64,000 nt of DNA from Algoriphagus sp. (GCF_030694375.1 NZ_JAUXYL010000038.1:434001-498000); one strand, 5' to 3'; counted from the first letter of the stretch, positions 18,121 through 27,582 are shown. Made by a program: numbers and translations. The notes: generated from the letters alone by a model not told the origin.

Positions 18121-19476
18121 ATGAAACAAATAGCCATCCTCGGAGCCGGAGAAAGCGGATTGGGAGCAGCACTGCTCGCCAAGCGGGAAGGCTATGGGGT
18201 TTGGGTATCTGATTCAGGAATGATATCAGCCGAGCGAAAAAATGCACTTCAGGATGCAGGTATCAGCTTTGAGGAAGGTGGTCATGACGAGTCAAAAGTT
18301 CTTTCCTGCGATCTGATAATCAAAAGCCCCGGTATTCCTACCAAGGCTCCTTTGGTGAAAAAGGCGATGAATGAAGGGATTCCGGTCGTAGATGAGCTGG
18401 AATTTGCCTACCGATACAGTGCAGGGAAAGTGATTGCCATCACCGGAACAAACGGGAAAACGACCACCACACTTTTGACCTATCACTTGCTCAAAGAAGC
18501 GGGATATGATGTCGGTCTTGCCGGAAATGTCGGTCAGAGTTGGGCAGGTCAGCTGGTCAATCAGGACCACGACTGGTGGGTGATTGAGGTGTCAAGCTTT
18601 CAGATTGACGGTTTTCAGTGCTTTAAACCGACCATCGGGATATTGACCAATATTACTCCGGATCATTTGGATCGCTACGACTACAAAATAGACAACTACA
18701 TCTTTTCCAAAATGAGCTTGTTCAAAAACATGACTCAGCGCGAAAAGGGAATTGCATTTCGAGAGGATCCCTTGACAAAGAAAGGCTTGGAGATGAAAAA
18801 GCTCAAGACCGATTTCCATTGGATTTCCCTTTCCGAGAAGCAGGGCAAGGGTGGGTACAGTGATGGGAAAACACTGGAGCTTGCTGCTAATGGAAATTCC
18901 GCAAGTATTTCTGTTTCGGGACTTTCCATCCAAGGGAAACATAATATTCTGAATGCACTGTGTGCCGGGACGGCTGCCCTAATGGCAGGATTGACCGAGT
19001 CTCAATTAATCCAAGGCTATAAAACATTCAAAAATGCGCCGCATCGCATGGAGCTAGTCCGGGAAATGGACGGGGTTCGCTTTGTCAATGACAGCAAAGG
19101 AACCAATGTCGAGGCGACCTATTACGCGTTGGGTAGCTACGTCGAGCCTCTGATCTGGATTGCTGGTGGAGTGGACAAAGGAAATGATTATTCAGTACTG
19201 AATGACTTGGTGGATAATGGAAAAGTAAAAGTTCTGATTTGCCTGGGAACAGACAATGAAAAGCTAAAGGAGGCTTTTGCGGGGATCATTTCCACCATCA
19301 AAGAAACTCAGGATATAAGTGAAGCAGTGGTTTGGGGTCAGGAATTGGCCGAAAAGGGAGAAGTGGTTTTGCTTTCTCCGGCATGTGCCAGCTTTGATTT
19401 ATTCAAAAATTATGAAGACCGCGGTGATCGGTTTCGCTCAGCGGTTTTGGGATTAAAAGAAAAACAGAAAGCATGA
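18121..19476 (+). CDS. murD: UDP-N-acetylmuramoyl-L-alanine--D-glutamate ligase MurD
   Basis: MurD adds D-glutamate to UDP-MurNAc-L-Ala with ATP. The 451-residue protein begins KQIAILGAGESGLGAALLAKREG (substrate-nucleotide domain), has the ATP site GTNGKTTTT from about residue 109, NITPDHLDRYDYKIDNY in the central domain, and GAPHRMELV-like sequence NAPHRMELVREMDGVRFVNDSKGTN in the C-terminal part. It overlaps ftsW by 4 bp (ATGA). Confidence 0.95.
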   Translation: MKQIAILGAGESGLGAALLAKREGYGVWVSDSGMISAERKNALQDAGISFEEGGHDESKVLSCDLIIKSPGIPTKAPLVKKAMNEGIPVVDELEFAYRYSAGKVIAITGTNGKTTTTLLTYHLLKEAGYDVGLAGNVGQSWAGQLVNQDHDWWVIEVSSFQIDGFQCFKPTIGILTNITPDHLDRYDYKIDNYIFSKMSLFKNMTQREKGIAFREDPLTKKGLEMKKLKTDFHWISLSEKQGKGGYSDGKTLELAANGNSASISVSGLSIQGKHNILNALCAGTAALMAGLTESQLIQGYKTFKNAPHRMELVREMDGVRFVNDSKGTNVEATYYALGSYVEPLIWIAGGVDKGNDYSVLNDLVDNGKVKVLICLGTDNEKLKEAFAGIISTIKETQDISEAVVWGQELAEKGEVVLLSPACASFDLFKNYEDRGDRFRSAVLGLKEKQKA

Positions 19477-20645
19477 TTACGCTGAAGGCATGGATAGACG
19501 AGCAGTTTAAGGGCGATCCCATCATCTGGGCCATCGTGATTTTGCTGTCTTTGTTCAGCATCTTGGTGGTGTATTCTGCCACAGGTACTTTGGCATACAA
19601 GACCGCCGGAGGAAATACTGAATTGTATTTGCTCAGACATTCCTTTTTAGTATTCGTCTCCTTGTTTGTGATGTGGTTGGCGCATAAGATGCCCTACAAG
19701 AAGTACGCGCTTTATGCCCGTCTATTCATGTATTTATCCATCCCACTCCTCGCATTTACCTACCTTTTCGGGTCAAATATCAACGACGCCAATCGCTGGA
19801 TTACAATTCCTGTAATCAATCAGGCGTTCCAGCCTTCGGATTTGGCAAAGCTTTCTCTAATCGCTGCCTTGGCGGCCATGCTTGCCAAGCGTCAAAATAA
19901 CATCAAAGACTTTACCGGGACTTTCTTGCCTATTATCCTGTCCATCGGAGTGATTTGTGCGCTGATTGGTATGGCCAATATGTCTACGGCGATTCTTCTT
20001 TTGGCTACCTGCCTGTTGATCATGTTTATCGGCAGGGTTCCATTGAAATATTTGCTGCTGGTCGTCATGGTGGGCGTTATGGGTTTGACCATAGCAGTTT
20101 TTGCAGGACAGCGTGGAGAAACCTTTTATTCCCGTATCGAAGCCTTCTGGGAGTCAAAAGATGACGACAGCAAGATTCCTTTTCAAGCCGAACAATCCTA
20201 CATCGCAATCGCTACAGGCGGAGTCACCGGTAAAGGCCCCGGAAACAGCGAGCAGCGCAATTCACTGCCTCACCCGTACTCAGATTTTATCTACGCCATC
20301 ATCATTGAAGAATACGGAATGGTAGGCGGGGCAACTGTGCTATTCCTTTACCTCGCACTTCTGTATCGGGGGATGCGGATTGTAGCTAATTCCAACAAAG
20401 CCTTCGGAGGTTTGCTTTCCGCAGGATTAAGTTTTGCCCTAGTCATTCAGGCTTTGGTCAATATGGCCGTAGCCGTGGGTTTGGGCCCAATTACAGGCTT
20501 GCCGCTTCCACTCCTTAGTATGGGTGGGACGTCCTTGGTTTTCACAGGAACCGCACTTGGGATCATCTTGAGTGTGAGTCGCGGAGATCACTCGGATGAA
20601 GTGGTGGCTGTGCCCGAAGTACGAAATCGATTAAGAACAGCATAA
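19473..20645 (+). CDS. ftsW: Septal peptidoglycan glycosyltransferase FtsW
   Basis: A 390-residue SEDS-family polymerase with about ten membrane segments, partner of the class B PBP encoded upstream. Family blocks seen are NDANRWITIPVINQAFQPSDLAKLSLI, QAEQSYIAIATGGVTGKGPGNSEQRNSLPHPYSDFIYAIIIEEYG and the late GLPLPLLSMGGTSL. The stop codon TAA at 20643 lies 12 bp before the proposed ATT start of murG, in the same frame. Confidence 0.95.
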   Translation: MITLKAWIDEQFKGDPIIWAIVILLSLFSILVVYSATGTLAYKTAGGNTELYLLRHSFLVFVSLFVMWLAHKMPYKKYALYARLFMYLSIPLLAFTYLFGSNINDANRWITIPVINQAFQPSDLAKLSLIAALAAMLAKRQNNIKDFTGTFLPIILSIGVICALIGMANMSTAILLLATCLLIMFIGRVPLKYLLLVVMVGVMGLTIAVFAGQRGETFYSRIEAFWESKDDDSKIPFQAEQSYIAIATGGVTGKGPGNSEQRNSLPHPYSDFIYAIIIEEYGMVGGATVLFLYLALLYRGMRIVANSNKAFGGLLSAGLSFALVIQALVNMAVAVGLGPITGLPLPLLSMGGTSLVFTGTALGIILSVSRGDHSDEVVAVPEVRNRLRTA

Positions 20646-20657
20646 ACCCAAAAAGCC

Positions 20658-21767
20658 ATTAGCACTCAGACGACATATCGAATTCTCATCAGCGGTGGAG
20701 GCACCGGCGGGCATATCTATCCTGCCATCGCCATTGCCAACGCATGGAAGGAAAAACATCCTGCCAGTGAGATTCTTTTCGTGGGTGCTTTGGGAAAAAT
20801 GGAAATGCAAAAAGTCCCTGAAGCAGGATATGAAATCAAGGGTCTGCCAATAGCGGGACTTCAGCGAAGCCTGACTTTGGACAATCTTAGCTTCCCTTTC
20901 AAGCTTGTCAAAAGCCTTCGTGCTGCTTACCAAATCGTGCAGGAATTCAGGCCTGATGCAGTAGTAGGTGTTGGTGGCTATGCAAGCGGGCCGGTACTTT
21001 ATGCTGCGCAAAATAAAAGAATTCCAACCCTGGTGCAGGAGCAAAATTCCTATGCGGGATTGACCAATAAGCTTTTGGCCAAGAAGGCAAATGCAATTTG
21101 TGTGGCATACCCGAACATGGAGAAGTTTTTCCCTTCCCGTAAAATTAAAATTACCGGGAATCCTGTCAGAAAAGATATTCTCGACTTGTCAGGCAAAAAA
21201 GAAACCGGGCTGGAGCATTTCGGGCTGGCAGCGGATCGCAAGACGGTTTTGGTTTTGGGAGGTTCCTTAGGAGCAAGAACCCTCAATCAGGCGGTTTTGA
21301 AGGACATGCATAAGCTGGAAGAATCCGGCTACCAGGTTCTCTGGCAGTGTGGGAAATTTTATTTCAAGGAAATGTTGGCCACGCTTGAAAACGCGGATCT
21401 AAAGCATGTCCATCTAAGGGAATTTATCCGCGAAATGGACCTGGCTTATGCAGTTGCAGACCTCATTGTGTCCAGAGCTGGAGCCCTTTCTGTTTCGGAG
21501 CTTAGCCTTGTGGGCAAGCCGGTGATTTTCATCCCTTCTCCCAATGTGGCGGAAGATCACCAAACCAAAAACGCCATGGCCTTTGTCAATCATCAGGCGG
21601 CGGTGCTGCTGAAAGATTCCGAAGCAATCGGGCAATTGAAAAGCAAAATTGATGCACTGATGCAAGACGGAAGTCTAGTCGAAGCATTGGGGAAAAATAT
21701 TAAGAAGTTGGCCAAGCCGGATGCGGCAAATGCCATTGTAATTGAGTTGGAAAAACTGGTCAAATGA
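20658..21767 (+). CDS. murG: MurG lipid II synthase, proposed ATT start
   Basis: MurG transfers GlcNAc to lipid I to form lipid II on the inner face of the inner membrane. The ORF track starts it at GTG 20781, but that removes the essential N-terminal motif. In frame upstream the codons give ISTQTTYRILISGGGTGGHIYPAIAIANAW, the classic MurG start with GGGTGGH. Between the in-frame ftsW stop (20643-20645) and that motif there is no ATG, GTG or TTG; the first plausible initiator is ATT at 20658, giving 369 residues, the normal MurG length. Later motifs include GVGGYASGPVLYAA, QEQNSYAGLTNKLLA, GGSLGARTLN and SRAGALSVSEL. murC overlaps by 4 bp. Confidence 0.88.
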   Translation: MSTQTTYRILISGGGTGGHIYPAIAIANAWKEKHPASEILFVGALGKMEMQKVPEAGYEIKGLPIAGLQRSLTLDNLSFPFKLVKSLRAAYQIVQEFRPDAVVGVGGYASGPVLYAAQNKRIPTLVQEQNSYAGLTNKLLAKKANAICVAYPNMEKFFPSRKIKITGNPVRKDILDLSGKKETGLEHFGLAADRKTVLVLGGSLGARTLNQAVLKDMHKLEESGYQVLWQCGKFYFKEMLATLENADLKHVHLREFIREMDLAYAVADLIVSRAGALSVSELSLVGKPVIFIPSPNVAEDHQTKNAMAFVNHQAAVLLKDSEAIGQLKSKIDALMQDGSLVEALGKNIKKLAKPDAANAIVIELEKLVK

Positions 21768-23170
21768 CATTCAAAGGAATAAATAGCGTCTACTTCCTCG
21801 GAATCGGTGGCATCGGCATGAGTGCCTTGGCCCGATGGTTCCGACATGAAGGATATCCTGTGGCAGGGTATGACAAGACTCCTTCGCCTTTGACTGAGGA
21901 GCTGGAAAAGGAAGGCATGGTGATCAGTTTCAATGATTCTGCAGCGGATATTCCGATTGAATTTACCTCCAAACCGGATGAGGTTTTGGTTGTCTGGACC
22001 CCTGCAATCCCAAAGAATAGTGTGCTGTTAAATTTCTTCCAGGCTCATTACCAACTAAAGAAACGATCCGAAGTTCTTGGGATGATTACCAAGGATTTTT
22101 ATACCATAGCAGTAGCGGGAACTCACGGAAAGACCAGCACCTCTTCCCTGATCGCTCATTTGCTGAAATCGGCAGGCAAACCTGTCGCTGCTTTTTTAGG
22201 AGGGATTACTCAGAATTACAACAGCAACTTGATTTTGCCGGGCAAATCAAAAGAAGCAACACTTGTAGTGGTCGAGGCAGATGAATTTGACCGCTCCTTC
22301 CTGAAGCTTCATCCAAACGAGGCAGTGGTCACGAGTGCGGACGCGGATCATCTGGACATCTACGGCGATGAGGCCACGATTTTGGATGGTTTCCGTGACT
22401 TCATCAAGTTGGTAGATAAAAAGGGGAAACTCTACATCCAATCCCATGCATGGTATCGCTTAGGAGAGAACATGGGGATCAGTGCAGGAATTAGAGAATA
22501 TGGATTGAGGTCTTCTGGAATTCATGCCGATAATATCATTGCTAAGCCGGGAATTTTCCTCTTTGATTACATGGGGACCAAGGCACAAATCAAAGGATTG
22601 GAACTTCATATTCCGGGTTTTCACAATGTGGAAAATGCTTTGGTTGCTATAGCCATCGCAATTGATCATGGTGTAAGTGAGAATCAGATACGGGAAGGTA
22701 TCAAGTCATTCAAAGGAGTAAAACGTCGGTTTGAGATACATTCCACCGTGCCGGGACACATTTATATCGATGACTATGCGCATCATCCCGAGGAAATCAA
22801 AGCTTGCCTGAGCTCTGTGCGGGCCATGTACCCTACACAGCGACTCACGGTGATTTTCCAGCCTCATCTGTTTACACGGACAAGAGACTTCGCGGCAGGA
22901 TTTTCTGAAAGCCTGTCGTTGGCAGATGAAGTGGTGCTGCTGGACATTTACCCAGCCCGGGAACTTCCCATTGAAGGAGTGACTTCTGCGATGCTTTTGG
23001 ATGGAATTCAGACGGGTAAAAAGACGCTGATAAATAAAGAACAGGTAATGGACTACCTGCTGGAATCCCGTCCCGAAGTCCTGGTGACTATGGGCGCGGG
23101 AGATATTGATCGATTGGTTCCGGGAATAGCGGCATGGATGGATTCAAGAACTAAACAATTTGACGCATGA
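21764..23170 (+). CDS. murC: UDP-N-acetylmuramate--L-alanine ligase MurC
   Basis: MurC adds L-alanine to UDP-MurNAc with ATP, the first stem-peptide step. The 468-residue protein has the N-terminal VYFLGIGGIGMSALARWF, the ATP site AGTHGKTSTSSLIAHLL from about residue 118, VEADEFDRSFL, the central ADHLDIYGD and the C-terminal YIDDYAHHPEEIKACL and QPHLFTRTRDF blocks. It overlaps murG upstream and the ftsQ-like gene downstream by 4 bp each. Confidence 0.96.
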   Translation: MTFKGINSVYFLGIGGIGMSALARWFRHEGYPVAGYDKTPSPLTEELEKEGMVISFNDSAADIPIEFTSKPDEVLVVWTPAIPKNSVLLNFFQAHYQLKKRSEVLGMITKDFYTIAVAGTHGKTSTSSLIAHLLKSAGKPVAAFLGGITQNYNSNLILPGKSKEATLVVVEADEFDRSFLKLHPNEAVVTSADADHLDIYGDEATILDGFRDFIKLVDKKGKLYIQSHAWYRLGENMGISAGIREYGLRSSGIHADNIIAKPGIFLFDYMGTKAQIKGLELHIPGFHNVENALVAIAIAIDHGVSENQIREGIKSFKGVKRRFEIHSTVPGHIYIDDYAHHPEEIKACLSSVRAMYPTQRLTVIFQPHLFTRTRDFAAGFSESLSLADEVVLLDIYPARELPIEGVTSAMLLDGIQTGKKTLINKEQVMDYLLESRPEVLVTMGAGDIDRLVPGIAAWMDSRTKQFDA

Positions 23171-23922
23171 ATAAGGCAAAACTTAAAAAAGCGCTTGGAT
23201 TGGTGACCCTTTGTCTGGTTTTGGTCGGATTCATCGGGTTTGTGGAAAAGCAAACTCAGCTCAAAGCCTATCAGGGATTTGAAGTAGACCTCAAGGCTGT
23301 CAGCGGAGTCTATTTTGTAGAGGAGAAAGAAATTGAAGCAATAGTAAAGTCTGCATTTCCTGAACTGAAATCTGGACTTCCGATGGCGGAAGTTCCTTTG
23401 GCAGCGATTGAGAAAAGACTTTCAGGACATCCATTTATCAAATCGGTGGAAACATCTGTCGGGCAAAAAGGAATCCTAAAAATGACTATCCATCAGCACG
23501 AGCCCATCGCAAGAATTGCCAGACCGATGGCAGCCGACGGATATATCACTACGGAAGGATTGATCATCCCCACCTCACCTACTTATACCAGTCGGGTGCT
23601 GATTTTGGAAGGTGCTTTTGCAGAGCAATTGATGGATCAGGGAAGTGTGGATTCGATGCCTGAATTGATGTCCTTGATCCGGTTTGTCACTGAAGATGAG
23701 TTTTGGAGTGCTCAGGTGAGTGAGTTGGAGATTAATAAGAAGGACGACATCCGATTGCATCAGCAAGTTGGGAAGCAAGTGATCGAGTTTGGAGATGCGC
23801 ACGACATCGAGAGCAAATTCAGACGGATCGAAGTGCTGTATAAAGAGATTTTACCAAGAAAAGGCTGGAATGCTTACGAGCGGATCAGCGTGAAATTTAA
23901 AAATCAAATTGTTTGTGAATAA
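23167..23922 (+). CDS. ftsQ: FtsQ/DivIB-like cell division protein
   Basis: A 251-residue bitopic protein: short cytoplasmic tail, membrane segment ALGLVTLCLVLVGFIGFV (about 9-27), then a periplasmic domain. The POTRA-like region includes LPMAEVPLAAIEKRLSGHPFIKSVETSVGQKGILKMTIHQHEPIARI, typical of FtsQ. Position between murC and ftsA supports this. FtsQ links FtsL and FtsB in the divisome. The sequence is divergent, as is usual for Bacteroidota FtsQ. Confidence 0.88.
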   Translation: MNKAKLKKALGLVTLCLVLVGFIGFVEKQTQLKAYQGFEVDLKAVSGVYFVEEKEIEAIVKSAFPELKSGLPMAEVPLAAIEKRLSGHPFIKSVETSVGQKGILKMTIHQHEPIARIARPMAADGYITTEGLIIPTSPTYTSRVLILEGAFAEQLMDQGSVDSMPELMSLIRFVTEDEFWSAQVSELEINKKDDIRLHQQVGKQVIEFGDAHDIESKFRRIEVLYKEILPRKGWNAYERISVKFKNQIVCE

Positions 23923-23931
23923 AGCTTGGAT

Positions 23932-25239
23932 ATGGAAAACGACAAATTAATCGTAGGTCTGGACATTGGGACGACCAAAATCTGCGCGATCATCGGACGC
24001 AAGAATGAGTTTGGGAAACTCGAAGTCCTAGGCATGGGCAAGGCAGTCTCTGATGGAGTCGATCGCGGCATCGTAACCAATATCGAGAAGACTGTACATG
24101 CGATCCAGAAAGCCGTGGAGGATTGCTCCAATATGGCCGATGTGAATATCGCTGAGGTTATCGTCGGAATCGCCGGACAGCACATCCAAAGCAAAATAAT
24201 GCATGGGAGCATCATGCGCCAGCCTACTGAGGATGAGATTACGGTGGAAGACGTGCAGCGACTTTCCGCTGATATGCACAACATCGTCGTGCCTCCGGGA
24301 AACAGCATCATCCATGTGATGCCGCAGGATTACACAGTGGACTACGAAGGTGGAATCAAAGATCCTGTAGGAATGGCCGGCACCCGTCTTGAGGCAGATT
24401 TCCATATCATCACCGCCCAGACTACTGCTATTCACAACATCAACAAGTGTGTGAAAAAGGCATCTCTTGAATCCAAACAACTGATTTTGGAGCCCCTTGC
24501 CAGCTCACTTTCAGTATTGAGCGACGATGAAAAGGAAGCAGGCGTTTGTCTGGTTGACATCGGAGGCGGCACCACTGACATTGCCATTTTCTATGAAAAT
24601 ATAATCCGTCACACTGCGGTAATCCCGCTTGGGGGAAACATCATCACTGCCGATATCAAGGAAGGTTGCATGCTGATGCAAAATCAGGCCGAATTGCTCA
24701 AAACCCGCTTTGGTAAAGCTATAGCGGAAGAAGCCAATCCGAACGAAATCGTATCCATCCCTGGACTTAGAAACAGGCCACCAAAGGAAATTTCCATCCG
24801 GAATCTGGCTTCAATTATCCAGGCAAGAATGGAGGAAATCATCGAAATCGTCCAAAACGAAATCATGCAAAGTGGCTACTATAAAAAATTGGCTGGAGGT
24901 ATAGTAATCACCGGTGGAGGTTCACAGTTGCAGTGCATTTCCCAGCTGTTCGAATACATGACCGGACTGGATTCCAGAATCGGATTTCCAAACGAGCATC
25001 TCGGCAAGTCGGTGATTGAAGAGGTGAAAAGTCCGATGTATGCCACATCAGTGGGCTTGGTATTAGCCGGGTTCAAGGCTTTGGACAATCGAGAGGAAGG
25101 CTATCTAAAAAGAAAAGCCAACTCCGGAATCAAGCCCATTATCGCGGTGAAAAGAGAGGCAATTGCCAATAATTTCTTCAAAGGAATAACTGATCGCTTG
25201 AAAACTTTGATCTCCGATGACATCGGGGAAGAATACTAA
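23932..25239 (+). CDS. ftsA: Cell division protein FtsA
   Basis: FtsA is the actin-like ATPase that anchors FtsZ filaments to the membrane and recruits the divisome. The ORF track offers a TTG at 23926; the ATG two codons later gives MENDKLIVGLDIGTTKICAIIGR, a standard FtsA start. Other motifs are VGIAGQHIQSKIMHG in the 1C domain, VCLVDIGGGTTDIAIFYEN (phosphate 2) and GGIVITGGGSQL (adenosine). The C-terminus (EAIANNFFKGITDRLKTLI) is an amphipathic helix consistent with membrane targeting. 109 bp separate it from ftsZ. Confidence 0.96.
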   Translation: MENDKLIVGLDIGTTKICAIIGRKNEFGKLEVLGMGKAVSDGVDRGIVTNIEKTVHAIQKAVEDCSNMADVNIAEVIVGIAGQHIQSKIMHGSIMRQPTEDEITVEDVQRLSADMHNIVVPPGNSIIHVMPQDYTVDYEGGIKDPVGMAGTRLEADFHIITAQTTAIHNINKCVKKASLESKQLILEPLASSLSVLSDDEKEAGVCLVDIGGGTTDIAIFYENIIRHTAVIPLGGNIITADIKEGCMLMQNQAELLKTRFGKAIAEEANPNEIVSIPGLRNRPPKEISIRNLASIIQARMEEIIEIVQNEIMQSGYYKKLAGGIVITGGGSQLQCISQLFEYMTGLDSRIGFPNEHLGKSVIEEVKSPMYATSVGLVLAGFKALDNREEGYLKRKANSGIKPIIAVKREAIANNFFKGITDRLKTLISDDIGEEY

Positions 25240-25259
25240 TTACTAGGGCTTATGATTGA

Positions 25260-25288
25260 GGAGGTAATCCGCCTTGCAGATTACTTCC
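25260..25288 (+). other. Inverted repeat between ftsA and ftsZ
   Basis: GGAGGTAATC and GATTACTTCC pair over 9 of 10 positions across a 9-nt loop, 21 bp after the ftsA stop. A short T/C-rich tract follows. It could be a weak terminator, an attenuator or an RNA processing site that sets the ftsZ to ftsA ratio. Confidence 0.45.
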
Positions 25289-25348
25289 TTCTTAACCCTC
25301 TTCCATTATGAAACACAACAACCATAAATATTCACCAAATCAAAAAAT

Positions 25349-26980
25349 ATGTCAGATAGCATGAAAGATTACAGATTTGACCTCCCAAGAAATCAAAAGT
25401 CAATTATCAAGGTAATTGGCGTAGGAGGAGGCGGCAGCAACGCCGTAAACCACATGTACGCTCAGGGAATTAAGGACGTGGAGTTTGTCGTGGTCAATAC
25501 AGACGCACAGGCTTTGAAATCATCCCCCGTTCCATTGAGGCTGCAGCTTGGAGCAAACTTGACCGAAGGTCTCGGTGCAGGCGCCAATCCGGAGCAAGGA
25601 CGAAACGCTGCCCTTGAGTCTCAGGAGGAGATCCGCGAGTTACTTGCTGATAATACCAAAATGGTATTCATCACTGCAGGAATGGGCGGTGGTACAGGCA
25701 CAGGTGCAGCGCCGATTGTAGCCAAAATCGCCAAAGAACTCAATATCCTGACCGTGGGTATCGTGACTGCTCCCTTCATGTTTGAGGGGAAAAAGAAAAT
25801 GGCTGTAGCTCAGGCAGGCATTGAATCGCTAAGAGAAAACTGCGACACTGTATTGGTGATTCTCAATGACAAACTGCGTGAAATCTACGGTAACCTGGCT
25901 ATCCGAACTGCATTCAGCAAGGCAGACGATATCCTGACTACCGCAGCGAAATCTATTGCCGAGATCATTACCATCCATCAGGATGTCAACGTCGACTTTG
26001 AAGATGTGAAGACTGTCATGAAGGAGGCGGGAGCGGCAGTGATGGGATCCTCTACTGAAGAGGGTGAAGGTCGTGCTATCCGCGCAGCCGGAGCTGCTAT
26101 TTCTTCTCCATTGCTCAATAATGTGGATATCAAAGGCGCTCAGAAAATACTTCTTTCCATCATGTCTGGTGAAGATGAGGAACTTTCTATGGACGAACTC
26201 AGCGAAATCACTGAATACATCCAAGAGAAAGCCGGTGACAATGCTGAACTAATCTTCGGTCAGGGTATCGATCCGGAACTTGGCAAAGCTATCCGTGTGA
26301 CGGTCATCGCTACTGGTTTTGAAATGGATAAACTTTCTGAAAAGCGTAGAAACAGAGAATTTTCTGCTCCGGTTTCAGCATTCGCAAATCCAATTGCCAA
26401 TACGCCTGTAGCAAATCCCGAGATAGTGAAGACTGTCATCAACCTGGATTCAGGCAAAAGCCAAAAAGTAAAAGAAGAGCCGATTTCTGGTGGGGCAACT
26501 TTCACTTTCAATCTGCCAAAAGCGCCTGCTGCTGCGCCGATGAAACCGGTTGAAGAAGAAATGGAAGAGTTTGTTTTCCGGGTAAATCCAATTCAGGAAG
26601 ACCATGAGGAAATTACTCAGGAAGTGAAGTCCGAAAAGATTGTTTTCAAATTGGAAGATGATTCTGAGAAGCAGTCTGAAGTCCTTCCTAAGGAATCAGA
26701 GCCAGTTCCACAGCTATTTGCAAATGATTACTACGAGCAGATGAAGCAGAAGGCAATCCAGCGTGCACATGAGCGATTTGAAAAACTGAAAGGTAACCGA
26801 GCGTTCAATCCAAGTCCTGAGGAACTGAAAGAAAAAATGAACGTGCCAGCATATCAGCGCAAGAATGTGGTACTGAATGAACCACAGCACAGTTCAGAGT
26901 CTGAGACAAGCAAGTACAATCTGAGCGACGAGAACGAGATTCTCGGCAACAACAGATTCCTGCATGATAATGTGGATTAA
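25349..26980 (+). CDS. ftsZ: Cell division GTPase FtsZ
   Basis: FtsZ is the tubulin-like GTPase that forms the Z-ring. The 543-residue protein has IKVIGVGGGGSNAVNHM, the tubulin signature GGGTGTGAAP at about 113-122, and NVDFEDVKTVMKEAGAAVMG. After the ~320-residue core comes an acidic linker of about 170 residues, a VPAYQRKNVVL segment that resembles the conserved partner-binding tail, and then about 40 more residues ending FLHDNVD. The long C-terminal region makes it clearly longer than the ~390 residues of E. coli FtsZ. It ends the dcw cluster, 3 bp from a convergent gene, with no obvious terminator. Confidence 0.97.
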   Translation: MSDSMKDYRFDLPRNQKSIIKVIGVGGGGSNAVNHMYAQGIKDVEFVVVNTDAQALKSSPVPLRLQLGANLTEGLGAGANPEQGRNAALESQEEIRELLADNTKMVFITAGMGGGTGTGAAPIVAKIAKELNILTVGIVTAPFMFEGKKKMAVAQAGIESLRENCDTVLVILNDKLREIYGNLAIRTAFSKADDILTTAAKSIAEIITIHQDVNVDFEDVKTVMKEAGAAVMGSSTEEGEGRAIRAAGAAISSPLLNNVDIKGAQKILLSIMSGEDEELSMDELSEITEYIQEKAGDNAELIFGQGIDPELGKAIRVTVIATGFEMDKLSEKRRNREFSAPVSAFANPIANTPVANPEIVKTVINLDSGKSQKVKEEPISGGATFTFNLPKAPAAAPMKPVEEEMEEFVFRVNPIQEDHEEITQEVKSEKIVFKLEDDSEKQSEVLPKESEPVPQLFANDYYEQMKQKAIQRAHERFEKLKGNRAFNPSPEELKEKMNVPAYQRKNVVLNEPQHSSESETSKYNLSDENEILGNNRFLHDNVD

Positions 26981-26983
26981 TTC

Positions 26984-27508
26984 CTAAAATTCAAGCAGCA
27001 TGTCTGCCTGGGTTTGCAGAAGTTCTACATACAGCCTGTTGGTGAGCAGGTTATCTGACATATTTTGCTCGATTTTAGCAAGCTTCGGCTTGAGAGCAAG
27101 GACATGCATACCCAGATAATGGAAGATGTCGGTAAGGTGGCTCAAAGCGATGCCACCCCCGCCAACTCCAGATGAAATTCCAACCAATGCACATTTTTTA
27201 TTCCGAAAAGTGTTCGGATAGGTCATTCCGTCTATGAATGATTTGAGAATTCCCGGAAAAGAACCGTTGTATTCCGCTACTATGAAAACAAACTTTGTCC
27301 CGGCTTTGACCCGGTCGTGAAAGGCATTATAGCCATCGTTTTTCCCATTATTTTCATAAAGTGCTGTAGCAATAAAGTCTGCCGGCAAATGCTCCAGTTC
27401 CAAGATTTCGGATGCTGTACCTTTTTCAAGTAGAATTGATTGGTAAATTTCAGCTATGACCTTGGAAACTGAATTTTTACGGTTTGTGCCAACGATAATT
27501 TTAACCAT
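26984..27508 (-). CDS. NADPH-dependent FMN reductase family protein
   Basis: A flavodoxin-like oxidoreductase. The ORF track extends to 27607, but the ATG at 27508 gives MVKIIVGTNRKNSVSKVIAE, the usual start with the FMN-phosphate loop, and the extra N-terminal residues look non-coding. Further motifs are FIVAEYNGSFPGILKSFIDGM and ALVGISSGVGGGG, typical of the NADPH-dependent FMN reductase fold. With this start it has 174 residues. It is convergent with ftsZ and divergent from the nucleoside phosphorylase gene. Confidence 0.85.
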   Translation of the reverse strand: MVKIIVGTNRKNSVSKVIAEIYQSILLEKGTASEILELEHLPADFIATALYENNGKNDGYNAFHDRVKAGTKFVFIVAEYNGSFPGILKSFIDGMTYPNTFRNKKCALVGISSGVGGGGIALSHLTDIFHYLGMHVLALKPKLAKIEQNMSDNLLTNRLYVELLQTQADMLLEF

Positions 27509-27574
27509 AAGGAGATTTTTATGTTTCCTATACAAGCAAGTAGGGTGAAAAGTTCTAAGCCTAAACCAAAATCC

Positions 27575-27582
27575 TATCTTTG
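27575..27582 (+). promoter_or_regulatory. -7 promoter box of the purine nucleoside phosphorylase gene
   Basis: TATCTTTG is a perfect TAnnTTTG match ending 23 bp before the ATG at 27606. The -33 element is not obvious. Confidence 0.55.

Noticed and set aside
20781-21767. murG start at GTG 20781 as in the ORF track
   Set aside because: It would remove the in-frame upstream sequence LISGGGTGGHIYPAIAIAN, which is the conserved N-terminal motif of MurG.
25259-25264. GGAGG after ftsA as a ribosome binding site
   Set aside because: There is no start codon at suitable distance; it is part of the inverted repeat, and ftsZ begins 85 bp further on.
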